Assembly: GCF_014268455.2 (NCBI RefSeq)
Contig: NZ_CP077085.1
Location: 3,327,001 to 3,391,000, forward strand
Length of the DNA: 64,000 nt
Origin: Pseudomonas shahriarae
GTDB lineage: Bacteria; Pseudomonadota; Gammaproteobacteria; Pseudomonadales; Pseudomonadaceae
Reading direction: 5' to 3'
Part shown: positions 1 to 11,400 of the stretch, piece after piece
How positions within the stretch are numbered: position 1 is the first letter of the stretch
Layout of the letters: every line of letters begins with the position of its first letter
Notes under the pieces: model-generated
What the model was told of the DNA's origin: nothing
What the model saw: the letters and a program-made list of their open reading frames with translations, nothing else
The model's database searches: none
Program-made: the position numbers and the translations under genes

Positions 1-1497
1 GAACACGTCGAAATTCACCGCCAACTGATAATAGGTGCGCTCCAGCAGCGGGTAGTCGAACAGCCACATCGTCTGTGGGACTTCGCCAATCAGGCCCTTG
101 TTCACCGAAGCGCTGTCGAAGTGGCGGAAGATGCTCAGCAACGCGTTGTCATTGCCCTGCCACAGGCTCGACCAGCCCGGCGCCGGCAAATCAGCGTAGT
201 TGTCGCGGCGCAGTACCTCGTATTCATTGCGTTTGTCACGGTAGGCCAGCCACAGGCTCAACACACTGCCCACGTCATCGTTCTGCCCCGGCATCGCCAG
301 CAGCGGCGTGGCCTGGCCGCGATAGCGGGCATCGGTGATGTACAGGTCATGGTCCGGGTCCTGGAACAGGGTCCAGAAGTTGTCGCGGATTACGTCCGTG
401 GCAATCTGCCCACGGCACACCGGCCCACGAATAAACGTGCGCACGAAGTATTCGGCGTTATCCAGCATGAACTGGTAGCGCGCCTTGACCGGGATCGCCT
501 CGAACGTTTCAAACGGGTTGGCCCGACGGCCAGGGCCGTAGCCCGGCAGCGCCGTGGCTTGCCAGTCGCCACTGTAGAACAGCGACTTGACCCGCTCCAT
601 CTTCGCCGCGCTGAAGGGGTAGGTAATGTGGGTCTTGTGCACGATCACCCCTTGCACCGGCCACAGGCGGTAGTACACGCGGGTGCCAGGGTCGTCATTC
701 GGACGACGGGTGTTGATCAGGTCGATGGGCTGGCCGCTGGGCGTACGCGAGCGGACCCACTGGAAAAAATGCCCCGGCTCACCGCCCTCGAAATAGATAT
801 GAGCGAGGAACAGATGCTCGAACAACCAGCGCGCCACCAGGCTTTCCCGGGCGCCGGGCTGGTTCAGCAGGTTTTCCCATTGCTGTACCTGCAAGGCTTC
901 CTGGGCACTCGGCGCCAGGCCCTGCTCATCAATAGGCGCACCGGACGCCAGCCAACGCTGCAGGGTCTGGTATTGCTGATCGGTCAGGCCGGTGACGGCC
1001 AACGGCATGCCTTCCTTGGGGTGCGCGCCGGCGTAGGCGTCGAACTCCCCCGGCAATGGGCACATATTCTCGCGGTTCAGGCCCAGCACAATCTCTTCGG
1101 GCAGCTTGGCATTGGGCGCCAATGGGGTTTTATGACCCAGTTCCAGCATGCGCGCCATCAGCGCCGCCTGGGTGCCCTGGGCATCTAGCACCGAGGCAAA
1201 ACCGTGGCGCTGCCAGGCGGCCTTGCCAAAGGCGTCATAAAACAGCCGGGTCGGCTGCGACGCCTGGCTGCGCTCGCCGTCATACACCGGCAGCTTGCTC
1301 GCGCCGCGTGCCGCACCTTCGCCACTGCCCAGGTTGAGCTGGCAGGCGGAGTCGTAGCAGGCATGGCAGGCCACGCATTTCTCGGTGAAGATCGGTTGAA
1401 TATCGCGGGTATAGGAAAGCGCCGGGGCGGGTCCGTTGGCCTGCGCGAGGCAGGCGACCAGCGCCAAGGCGGCGCCGGTGATGAGGCGAAGTTGCAT
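1..1497 (-). CDS. cti: Cis/trans fatty acid isomerase Cti (3' part beyond window)
   Basis: Periplasmic heme enzyme that converts cis-unsaturated membrane fatty acids to trans isomers in place, rigidifying the membrane under solvent or heat stress. The ATG lies at 1495-1497 and 499 codons are readable before the window edge; the family is about 760 residues, so the C-terminus is missing. The N-terminus is a typical Sec signal peptide (about residues 1-20, ending LAQA). It is followed by a c-type heme motif, CVACH, near residue 41, within a Cys-rich stretch (ACYDSAC). Downstream sequence such as HKTHITYPF and VRTFIRGPVCRGQ agrees with the family. The gene is divergent from metH, an arrangement I know from other pseudomonads. 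Identification is by recognition of the family; only the heme motif and signal peptide are seen directly. Confidence 0.9.
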   Translation of the reverse strand, partial: MQLRLITGAALALVACLAQANGPAPALSYTRDIQPIFTEKCVACHACYDSACQLNLGSGEGAARGASKLPVYDGERSQASQPTRLFYDAFGKAAWQRHGFASVLDAQGTQAALMARMLELGHKTPLAPNAKLPEEIVLGLNRENMCPLPGEFDAYAGAHPKEGMPLAVTGLTDQQYQTLQRWLASGAPIDEQGLAPSAQEALQVQQWENLLNQPGARESLVARWLFEHLFLAHIYFEGGEPGHFFQWVRSRTPSGQPIDLINTRRPNDDPGTRVYYRLWPVQGVIVHKTHITYPFSAAKMERVKSLFYSGDWQATALPGYGPGRRANPFETFEAIPVKARYQFMLDNAEYFVRTFIRGPVCRGQIATDVIRDNFWTLFQDPDHDLYITDARYRGQATPLLAMPGQNDDVGSVLSLWLAYRDKRNEYEVLRRDNYADLPAPGWSSLWQGNDNALLSIFRHFDSASVNKGLIGEVPQTMWLFDYPLLERTYYQLAVNFDVF

Positions 1498-1662
1498 GTA
1501 TCCGGTCCCGAGTCGATGCGAGCGCTGAAAAATTGCCGCGATTCTACCGATGTCGAGGCGCCCTCAACATGAGCGATATTCATGCAAAACCCAGGCATGC
1601 TCTAAAAGCGCACAGGTTTGCTATGATCCACGCCCTCCGTAATGCCTGATTAGAGTAGTCCC

Positions 1663-4600
1663 ATGTCCGATCGTAGCACTCGCCTGCAAGCCCTCCACCA
1701 AGCCCTCAAGGAACGCATCCTGATCCTCGATGGCGGCATGGGCACGATGATCCAGAGCTACAAGCTGGAGGAAGAGGACTACCGTGGCAAACGCTTCGCC
1801 GACTGGCCCAGCGACGTCAAGGGTAACAACGACCTGTTGATCCTGAGCCGCCCGGACGTGATCGGCGGGATCGAGAAAGCGTACCTGGATGCCGGTGCCG
1901 ACATCCTCGAGACCAACACCTTCAACGCCACCCAAGTGTCCCAGGCCGACTACGGCATGGAGGCGCTGGCCTACGAGCTGAACCTGGAAGGCGCACGCCT
2001 GGCCCGCCGGGTCGCCGACGCCAAGACCCTGGAAACCCCGGACAAACCGCGCTTTGTCGCGGGCGTGCTGGGCCCGACCAGCCGCACCTGCTCGCTGTCG
2101 CCCGACGTGAACAACCCCGGCTACCGCAACGTCACCTTCGATGAACTGGTGGAGAACTACACCGAGGCCACCAAAGGCCTGATCGAAGGCGGCGCGGACA
2201 TGATCCTCATCGAAACCATCTTCGACACCCTCAACGCCAAGGCTGCGATCTTTGCCGTGCAAGGCGTGTACGAAGAACTGGGTGTGGAACTGCCGATCAT
2301 GATTTCCGGGACCATCACCGACGCCTCCGGCCGCACGCTGTCGGGCCAGACCACCGAGGCGTTCTGGAACTCCATCAGCCACGCCAAGCCGATTTCCGTG
2401 GGCTTGAACTGCGCCCTGGGCGCCAGCGAGTTGCGGCCGTACCTGGAAGAACTGTCGAACAAGGCCGACACCTACGTGTCCGCCCACCCCAACGCCGGCC
2501 TGCCCAACGAGTTCGGCGAGTACGACGAGCTACCAGCGCAAACCGCCAAGGTCATCGAAGAATTCGCCCAGAGCGGCTTCCTCAATATCGTCGGCGGTTG
2601 CTGCGGCACCACGCCGGGCCATATCGAGGCCATCGCCAAGGCCGTGGCCGGCTACGCGCCGCGCCAGATCCCGGACATTCCCAAGGCCTGCCGCCTGTCG
2701 GGCCTGGAGCCTTTCACCATTGATCGCCAGTCGTTGTTCGTCAACGTCGGCGAACGTACGAACATCACCGGTTCCGCCAAATTCGCCCGGCTGATCCGCG
2801 AGGACAACTACACCGAAGCCCTGGAAGTCGCCCTGCAGCAGGTGGAAGCCGGCGCCCAGGTGATCGACATCAACATGGACGAGGGCATGCTCGATTCGAA
2901 GAAGGCCATGGTGACCTTCCTCAATCTGATTGCCGGCGAGCCGGACATCTCCCGTGTACCGATCATGATCGACTCCTCCAAGTGGGAAGTGATCGAAGCC
3001 GGCCTCAAATGCATCCAGGGCAAGGGCATCGTCAACTCCATCAGCATGAAGGAAGGTGTCGAGCAGTTCATTCATCACGCCAAACTGTGCAAGCGCTACG
3101 GCGCGGCGGTGGTGGTGATGGCGTTCGATGAAGCCGGCCAGGCCGACACCGAGGCGCGCAAGAAAGAGATCTGCAAGCGCTCCTACGACATTCTGGTCAA
3201 TGAAGTGGGCTTCCCGCCGCAAGACATCATCTTCGACCCGAACATCTTCGCCGTGGCCACCGGTATCGAAGAGCACAACAACTATGCCGTCGACTTTATC
3301 AACGCCTGTGCCTATATCCGCGATGAACTGCCGTATGCGCTGACCTCCGGTGGCGTGTCCAACGTGTCGTTCTCGTTCCGCGGCAACAACCCGGTGCGTG
3401 AGGCGATCCACTCAGTGTTCTTGCTGTATGCGATCCGCAACGGCCTGACCATGGGTATCGTCAACGCCGGCCAACTGGAGATCTACGACCAGATCCCGGC
3501 CGAGCTGCGCGACGCCGTGGAAGACGTGGTCCTCAACCGCACCCCGGAAGGCACCGACGCCCTCCTCGCCATCGCCGACAAGTACAAGGGCGACGGCAGC
3601 GTCAAGGAAGCCGAGACCGAGGAATGGCGTGGCTGGGAAGTCAACAAGCGCCTGGAGCATGCGCTGGTCAAGGGCATCACCACCCATATCGTTGAAGACA
3701 CCGAGGAATCCCGGCAGTCGTTCGCGCGCCCGATCGAGGTGATCGAAGGCCCGTTGATGTCCGGCATGAACATCGTCGGCGACCTGTTTGGCGCCGGTAA
3801 AATGTTCCTGCCCCAGGTGGTGAAATCGGCACGGGTAATGAAGCAAGCCGTGGCCCACTTGATCCCCTTCATCGAGCTGGAAAAAGGCGACAAGCCGGAA
3901 GCCAAGGGCAAGATCCTCATGGCTACGGTCAAGGGTGACGTACACGACATCGGCAAGAACATTGTCGGCGTGGTGCTCGGTTGCAACGGCTACGACATTG
4001 TCGACCTGGGCGTGATGGTCCCGGCCGAGAAAATCCTGCAGGTGGCCAAGGAGCAGAAGTGCGACATCATCGGCCTGTCCGGGCTGATCACACCGTCCCT
4101 GGATGAAATGGTGCACGTGGCCCGCGAGATGCAGCGCCAGGACTTCCACCTGCCGCTGATGATCGGTGGCGCCACCACCTCCAAGGCGCACACGGCGGTG
4201 AAGATCGAGCCCAAGTACAGCAACGATGCGGTGATCTACGTGACCGACGCCTCACGCGCGGTGGGCGTGGCCACCCAGTTGCTGTCCAAGGAGCTGAAGG
4301 CCGGGTTTGTCGAGAAGACCCGCCTGGAATACATCGACGTGCGTGAGCGCACCTCTAACCGCAGCGCCCGCACCGAGCGCCTGAGCTACGCGGCGGCCAT
4401 CGCCAAGAAGCCGCAGTTCGACTGGAGCACCTACACCCCGGTCAAACCGACGTTTACCGGGGCCAAGGTGCTGGACAATATCGACCTCAAGGTGCTGGCC
4501 GAGTACATCGACTGGACGCCGTTCTTTATCTCCTGGGACCTGGCCGGCAAGTTTCCGCGCATCCTCACCGATGAGGTGGTGGGTGAAGCGGCCACCGCGC

Positions 4601-5373
4601 TGTACGCCGACGCCCAGGAAATGCTCAACAAGCTGATCGACGAAAAACTCATCAGCGCCCGCGCCGTGTTCGGTTTCTGGCCGACCAACCAGGTGCAGGA
4701 GGATGACCTGGAAGTCTACGGCGACGACGGCCAGCCGATTGCCAAACTGCATCACCTGCGCCAGCAGATCATCAAGACCGACGGCAAGCCGAACTTCTCC
4801 CTGGCCGACTTTGTTGCGCCCAAGGACAGCGGCGTAACCGACTACATCGGTGGTTTTATCACCACCGCCGGCATCGGCGCCGAGGAAGTGGCCAAGGCTT
4901 ACCAGGATGCGGGCGACGACTACAACTCGATCATGGTCAAGGCCCTGGCCGACCGCCTGGCCGAAGCCTGCGCCGAATGGCTGCACCAGCAAGTGCGTAA
5001 AGACTACTGGGGCTATGCCAAGGATGAAGAACTGGACAACGAGGCGCTGATCAAGGAGCAGTACAGCGGTATCCGCCCTGCCCCCGGCTACCCGGCGTGC
5101 CCGGATCACACCGAGAAGGCCCAGTTGTTCCAACTGCTCGACCCCGAGGCCCACGAGATGCATGCGGGCCGCAGCGGCGTGTTCCTCACCGAGCACTACG
5201 CGATGTTCCCGGCCGCAGCGGTCAGCGGCTGGTACTTCGCCCATCCACAGGCGCAGTACTTTGCTGTAGGCAAGATCGACAAGGACCAGGTGACCAGCTA
5301 CACCGCACGTAAAGACCAGGATCTGGCCGTGACCGAACGCTGGCTGGCGCCGAACCTGGGTTACGACAACTAG
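1663..5373 (+). CDS. metH: Cobalamin-dependent methionine synthase MetH
   Basis: Transfers a methyl group from 5-methyltetrahydrofolate to homocysteine through methylcobalamin, the last step of methionine synthesis. At 1236 residues it matches the E. coli enzyme (1227). Domains in order: homocysteine-binding barrel (about 1-340) with the zinc cysteines Cys250 (GLNCALG) and Cys313/Cys314 (GGCCGTTP); pterin-binding barrel (about 355-620); four-helix cap (about 650-745); B12-binding Rossmann domain with DVHDIGKN, whose His761 is the lower cobalt ligand; and the C-terminal AdoMet reactivation domain (about 900-1236, with [12 protein letters not shown]). All key residues are present, so it should be active. 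The 165-bp upstream gap shows no cobalamin or SAH riboswitch that I could recognise. Confidence 0.97.
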   Translation: MSDRSTRLQALHQALKERILILDGGMGTMIQSYKLEEEDYRGKRFADWPSDVKGNNDLLILSRPDVIGGIEKAYLDAGADILETNTFNATQVSQADYGMEALAYELNLEGARLARRVADAKTLETPDKPRFVAGVLGPTSRTCSLSPDVNNPGYRNVTFDELVENYTEATKGLIEGGADMILIETIFDTLNAKAAIFAVQGVYEELGVELPIMISGTITDASGRTLSGQTTEAFWNSISHAKPISVGLNCALGASELRPYLEELSNKADTYVSAHPNAGLPNEFGEYDELPAQTAKVIEEFAQSGFLNIVGGCCGTTPGHIEAIAKAVAGYAPRQIPDIPKACRLSGLEPFTIDRQSLFVNVGERTNITGSAKFARLIREDNYTEALEVALQQVEAGAQVIDINMDEGMLDSKKAMVTFLNLIAGEPDISRVPIMIDSSKWEVIEAGLKCIQGKGIVNSISMKEGVEQFIHHAKLCKRYGAAVVVMAFDEAGQADTEARKKEICKRSYDILVNEVGFPPQDIIFDPNIFAVATGIEEHNNYAVDFINACAYIRDELPYALTSGGVSNVSFSFRGNNPVREAIHSVFLLYAIRNGLTMGIVNAGQLEIYDQIPAELRDAVEDVVLNRTPEGTDALLAIADKYKGDGSVKEAETEEWRGWEVNKRLEHALVKGITTHIVEDTEESRQSFARPIEVIEGPLMSGMNIVGDLFGAGKMFLPQVVKSARVMKQAVAHLIPFIELEKGDKPEAKGKILMATVKGDVHDIGKNIVGVVLGCNGYDIVDLGVMVPAEKILQVAKEQKCDIIGLSGLITPSLDEMVHVAREMQRQDFHLPLMIGGATTSKAHTAVKIEPKYSNDAVIYVTDASRAVGVATQLLSKELKAGFVEKTRLEYIDVRERTSNRSARTERLSYAAAIAKKPQFDWSTYTPVKPTFTGAKVLDNIDLKVLAEYIDWTPFFISWDLAGKFPRILTDEVVGEAATALYADAQEMLNKLIDEKLISARAVFGFWPTNQVQEDDLEVYGDDGQPIAKLHHLRQQIIKTDGKPNFSLADFVAPKDSGVTDYIGGFITTAGIGAEEVAKAYQDAGDDYNSIMVKALADRLAEACAEWLHQQVRKDYWGYAKDEELDNEALIKEQYSGIRPAPGYPACPDHTEKAQLFQLLDPEAHEMHAGRSGVFLTEHYAMFPAAAVSGWYFAHPQAQYFAVGKIDKDQVTSYTARKDQDLAVTERWLAPNLGYDN

Positions 5374-5381
5374 GGGCGATT

Positions 5382-5409
5382 GCCAGGCACTCTGTTCGGG
5401 TGCCTGGCA
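5382..5409. terminator. Hairpin between convergent metH and toxin gene
   Basis: A perfect 9-bp inverted repeat (GCCAGGCAC / GTGCCTGGC) with a 9-nt loop lies between the metH stop and the end of the opposing gene. It has no T-run on either side, so it may be a weak bidirectional terminator or a protective 3' hairpin. Confidence 0.45.
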
Positions 5410-5423
5410 CACCGCTGGCAGCC

Positions 5424-8400
5424 TTATAGCTTCAGCTCGGCCCGTTCCTGCCGGGTCAGGCGGATCGCCAGCGCCCTGCGCTGCTCCTTGATCCAGGCAC
5501 CCAATGCCGCGTATTCACGCAAGTAGTCGGCACCGCTCTCGGGGTAGCGCTCATCCAGGCGATCGGTCTGGTGTTCCAGCTCGCGCGCCAGGGTCGCAAA
5601 ATCCGTGGCGTACTTTTTCTTCAGGTAATTGCGCCAATACTCAAGGCCCACCAGCTTTTCTTCAAAGCCCGGCGTGCTCTCGCCCTCCAGGACAGTGGCG
5701 TATGCCCGGTCGAGGTCGGCCTGGGTCACTTCCGATAACTCGCTATACAGCATGCCAGAGGGCTGCCGGGGCAGGTCCAGGCGCTCGGCAAGGCCAATGC
5801 GCAGGGCTAAACGAATTTCCGCCGGGTCAATATCCTCATGGGCCTTGATGATGTCCTCGGCGATGCCTTCAACCGCCTCCAGGCGAAGCATGCCACGGGC
5901 GAACTTCAACAGGGCGGCGCCATCCTGACCAGCCTCGGCCAATCTCAACGCAGCGAACTCCTGAACGCGGGTTTCAAACGCGTTGAACATCAGGATTCTG
6001 CCATCCCCACAGGTCACCTCGGGCATCAACGCCGTCGCCCGGGCGAACACGTCCCGACGCATGGCCGGGTTGCCGCCAATGGCCTCCAACACCGCCCATA
6101 CGCGCTGGGTCAGATCGCCTGGCGCCTCAAGGAAGTCCTCGGTATTGCGCAGTTGCGACAGGGTGAAGAAGAAATCGTGGCTCCCCGGCTGTGCGTTGAG
6201 GTCGTCCCAGATCCGGTGCCTTGGCGAATCGGGCAGGACATCAGCAAACCAGCGCGCCTTCTGGATTTGCGGCGTTTCGATATCCGGATGATCCAGCGAG
6301 TAGTCAGGGGAGTCAAAAGCCCCCCGCTCATCGCGCTCCCGGTATCCCTGGATCATTTCCTCAAGCTGCTCGGCGGAAAACCCCAAGCCATTGCCGGTCT
6401 GCGCCAGATACCCCTGCAAACGCTCACAGCTTTCCTGCTCAAGGCGGTTTCCCGAGAGGTCAGTCCCCGACATCAAGGCGCGGTGTTGCGGCTCAAAGGC
6501 TGTATCTGGCAGGGTCTCGATCCAGTTGTCGTGCAGGTCCAGGGTGCGCAGGCGCCCAAGCTCAAGCACTGTCATGGGCCACTCGTCCAACAGGTTGGTA
6601 TGCAGGTACAACGTTTCGAGCCTGGACAGGCCACCGAGGTCCAATTCGCTCAACACATTCTCGCCCAGGTTCAGCCATTCCAGCGCCTGCAGGCGCACCA
6701 GGTGCCCCTGAAGCTGGGAGGCGTTTTGTAGTTCATTTCTGCTGAGGTCCAAGCGTCTCAACCCGTGAAACTCTGCGAGGGCATCGGGCAAGGCTCGCAG
6801 GCCGTTGTCACTGAGGGTCAACGTACGCACGTGGCTGAAGGCCCGCAGGAACTCGTTGGAACCCTGGGCCGTGAGCCTGACGCGACTCAGGTTCAGTTCG
6901 GTGACGTGAGCGAAATACTTGGGCAACTTCGGCAGGTCGCCCAACAGCAGGCCGGACAAATCCAGCAGGCTGGCGCTATTCACTTCAGGCAGGCCGGGCG
7001 TGGCACGTAGGGTGTGACGCCAGCTTTCCAGCACACGGTCCGCTGCGCGACGACGATCCAATACACTGACCCAACCGCCATCAAGGTAGCCATGGACATC
7101 TATCCATTCATTGAGCAGTTGCACCCACTGGCTGTACTGCCCTTCCCACTCATCGAGGCGTGCCTGGATCTGCCCGGAGTCGAGGCCGCTGGCTTGCAGC
7201 TCGGCTAGCCGTGCCACCGCCTGCAACTCGTCCAGCGCCGGGACCAGGCGTTGTATGCGGGCTGCGGGAGCCAGTGCAGCCGAGGCAAGTGCCGTGGGGA
7301 GTGCCACGAGCAAGTCGGGGCGGCGCAAGACATTCTCGGGAAAATACTCAGGCTCCCCCCCGGTCAGGCCTTGGGCAAGCAACTCACGGGGTATGCCCAA
7401 CGGGTTTTCCAGGGCAACGGATGGGTGTTCAATCGCGTAGCGTCGCGCAAACGTCCGCGCATCGGTACGCGCCGTCACGCTGAGGCGACAACCGCGCAGA
7501 TGGGTGTTGGAAAGCAAACTATCATGCCCGCTCAGCGCCGCTTCGGGGATTGCCGTTACGGCGCTGTGGCTCAGATCCAGGCATTGCAACGACGACAACT
7601 CAAGCACACCCTGGGGCCATTCGCTGATTGCGCTGTGACTCAGGTCCAACGTACGCAAGTCGTGGAAGCCGCTGACATCCAGGCGGCTGATCGGGTTGTA
7701 CTGCAGGCGCAATGATAAAAGGCCGGTCAACCTGCTCAAACGCGCCTGGATCGCCGGGTTGATCACCAGCCAATTGTGAGACAGGTCGAGGTGGCGCAGG
7801 GACGAATGGGTAAGCAGTACCGCAGGCGGCTCGGTCAGGTTGTTGCGGGCCAGCCTCAATGTTTCGACCTGGGGAAACTGGTCGAGCCAGGCATTGATGC
7901 CTTCAAGGGAAACGCCGATATCCTCCAGGATCAAGCTGCGCACATGGGCAAACCCGTTGGCCGGCACCCGCGGTAAATCAATCAGGTTGGCGCCTGACAG
8001 GTCCAACACCGCCGCCCCGGCAGGAAGTGGCTCAGCCTCTGCTACCAGGCGTTGCTCCAGGCCTTCGCGCCAGCAATCCAGGAGTTTTTCAGAGGCTAGC
8101 TGACGATCCACCTCGACCCGGCCAGTGCTTGAATCGCGATCCGACCATTGCTCCAGCTCATCGACCAATCTACGGTATTGCGCCTGCACCGCGTTGACAC
8201 TCTCCAGACGTTGGCGGGCCGTCAGCCCCTGCGTTCTGAAGCTGAGCAACACCCTTTCGGCGAATGTCGGGTCCGCGCGTCGCAAGCGAGCCAAGGCCCC
8301 TTCGCAGTAGGCCTGCACCAGTCGCTGCTCATCGACCAGATGGGCCGGATTGTCATGCAGGTACTCAAAAACCCGCATGAAGTCTTCAGGCTCATACGCC

Positions 8401-11400
8401 GCCCAATTCATTTGCAACCCGCGCCACAACCGTTGATGCCCGACCAGCATCTCGGCCGGCACCGAACGCAACTGGGTCTGGGCAAGGTCGAGAAACTCCA
8501 GGTGCTCAAGTGCCAGGAGCCCTTGGGGCCAGGTTTCCAGGGTTCCGGACACGGTTAGGCGGCGCAACGCCGTCAGGCCTTGGATATCCAGGGTTTCCAG
8601 GTTGCCGGCCAGGGACAATCGTTCAAGCGCAGTCATGCGATTGAGCGCCAGCAGCACTTCAGGCGAATAGGTCAGCAATGGCCCGGTGAGCGACAGCCGG
8701 GTGATGCCGGGCACGCTCGCCAGCCGTTCAGCCACCTGGCCAAGATTGTTGGGGCGCACGTAGAGCTCCAGATACTGCACATTGGGAAATGACCGAAATA
8801 AATCGCTGGCTTGTTGGGCGAGCAATCTGGCCCCTGACAGGTGCAGGGATCGCACATGGGAAAAGTCGGCCTCCATCTGCGGTAGCGCGTGCTCCCCGCG
8901 CAGATTCAGGGTGGCATGGGCGCTGCGGTCTCGGTCATAGCCCTGGCGCCAGCATTCGATGACGTCCTCTACCGAACGCAAGCGCTGCGCATCTGCCCCC
9001 GCCCATTGCTCAAGGGTGTTGCGCAACCCCAACAACTCTCGCTGGCGATTGGCGAACAACCGCCAGATTTGCGGGTTGCTTTCACCGTCACGTCGGCGCG
9101 CCCAGATCAGCTCTTGCGCCTGGGTGTCGCTGATATTTGGATACGCCGTGCGAACCTGGGCGATCAGAGAGTCATCCGCTGCAAAAGGCCCGCCGCGCCC
9201 CGATAACTCATATCCCAGGCGCCCGCTGGGCAGGCGCAGCGCCGGCCGGGACCTGGGCCTGCGCAACTTTAAGATGTCATCGGCCATAACGTCGCGGTGG
9301 CGCCTGGCGTAGGCTGCCAACACCGGCTGCAAGTCCGCCCCATGAGGGGTCAGCGCCAGCGCTTGACGCGCCGCTTCGGGCAAGGCATCGACGATCGACG
9401 GGAATAGATTACGGCCCTGGGCCGGTGCGCTATTGAGCGGCTTGCCGGCTTGATCCTGGGCCTGGAAACGATTGCCGCGTTTGATCAGGTAGCGACGCGT
9501 GGCGGCGTGCGCCTCGCCAATGCTGTCGACCAAGGGCCCTTGAATGCTGTCTACACGCATCTCCAGGCGCAAGCCTGAAGGCCATCCGGGCAGGCGCTCC
9601 AGGGTATGCAAGGCGAGCCGGTCGCTGTCGGCGTTGGCGAGTCGGTCGCGGTGCAGGCCACTGATCGCTCGGCTCAAGCGCCCCTGGTGCAGGCTGCTGC
9701 GGGCCTGGTGATCCAGACGCTCGCTCAGCCGCGCGCTGTCTTGCAAGCGCCGCAGTTCCTGGGGGCTGGCGCTATTCAGGAGTTCCTCCCGGGCCCGCGC
9801 AGACAGCGAGGGAAACCGGCGTTGCAATGGCCCCCGGTCAACCGCCGGGTCACCCTTGGCAGATAACCGAGCGTCGAACAGCGCTGACTGGCGGTGCAGG
9901 GCATGATCGGCCAGGCGCTCGTTGAACACCTGCTCCCTGGGCCGCCCCCTCCAACTGGACGCACTGCCCAGCAGGCCGGTGATTTCCTGTTCGCTCAGGC
10001 CATTCAACAGCACCTGAGCGAGCTTGCCGTGCTGTAAATCGGCCCGGCTGATTTTCAGGGTCGGCAACTCATCATCTGCCAAGGCATGGCTGCCATAGCG
10101 AATGGAGCGCCCCGCCGGTTCCCAACGCCCGCCTTCCCACTCATCGATCAGCGGCGCGCCAGGCTGCTCGCCGCGCTGCGGCGTGCCCAGCAGACGCCTG
10201 GCCTCCTCCTCGCCCAGCCCCGTCTGGCCCTGCGCGCGCGCCACGAAGGCTACCTCCTCAAACACTTCCAATACCCGCCCTGGCGGCCAGCCGTCCAACT
10301 CAACCGTGAGGGGCAAGGCGTATTCGTGGCGGCTGTCCAGGCCGGCTCCACGGCGTAGCCGCCCGATCAGGTCGTCGACCTCCTGATCGACCCGGAATCG
10401 CTCCAGGGTGTCAGCCAGTCCTGCCGGCACCGGCAGGCCATCCATATGCACTTGGCGCAGCAGGTCGTCATCGACACCACTCACATCGCCGATCAGCCCC
10501 AAAGTCTCATCAGAGAACCCGTCGGTGATATGCCCCAGGCGCCGCAGCAGCGTCGGGCGGTCCCACGCCAAGGGCTGCTCATGACTATGGCGCCAGGCCC
10601 CCGCCCGGTTGTGCTCAAGGATCGGCTGATAGGCCATGGGGTCTTGCGGGTGTTTGATGCGCCATTTGTTGATCTGCGGATCGAAGGTTTTCTCGTAGAA
10701 CGCGTTATCCATATGGATGTGGAGCTGCCCATCGACCTCATACTGCCCCAAGGCGTTGGGCTGGCGGCCTGACGCAAGGGTGAGGTGCTTCTTGTAGGGC
10801 GCCAGGTCGGGCCGCCATAAGCGCTTCCGGCCGTCCGGCAGCGTTACCGGCACCAGGCCTTCGATCACCGGCTCGGGCCTGAGTTGGCGCAGCGCCGAAC
10901 CACCCGCCGCCATCAAGCCGATCAAGGCGAGGTTCTGCGCCAGGTCGATCAAGTGCGCACGGGCCGCCTGGCGGTCGCCCGCACTCCACTCCTGGGTTGC
11001 CTCAATCGCCCCCGTCAACAATTGCTCGACCATCACGGCCAGCATGAGCTCCCCCAACACGGGCACGAAGCCTGCCACAGCACCCAGGGCAAACATCTCG
11101 ATATTGAGCACCATGGCCAGTTTCTGTTTACGCACCCGGGCATCGACCTGCGCGGTGGGCACGGCGCGGCTGGCCGCGTCGGCGATGCACTTGTGCCGAT
11201 GTTGCTCATACAGGTAGGTCCACAGATCGACTTTATGGCTGCCGAACGCCTGGCCTTTGAACGCCATGGCCTTGGGCGCCAAAAACGGATCCGGGTTCGG
11301 CACCTGGGGGGCCAAAGGCAGCGGCGGGAAATTCTTCAGCCTCAAAGGCGTCAGCTTGCTGACCAGCTCATACAGTTGCCCGATGCCGGGGAAATTCGAG

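Noticed and set aside
1498-1662. Cobalamin or SAH riboswitch before metH
   Set aside because: The 165-bp gap has none of the conserved boxes I know for these classes; no structure could be supported.
2530-5412. Several long minus-strand frames under metH
   Set aside because: They mirror metH codon positions and show no domain or ribosome site.
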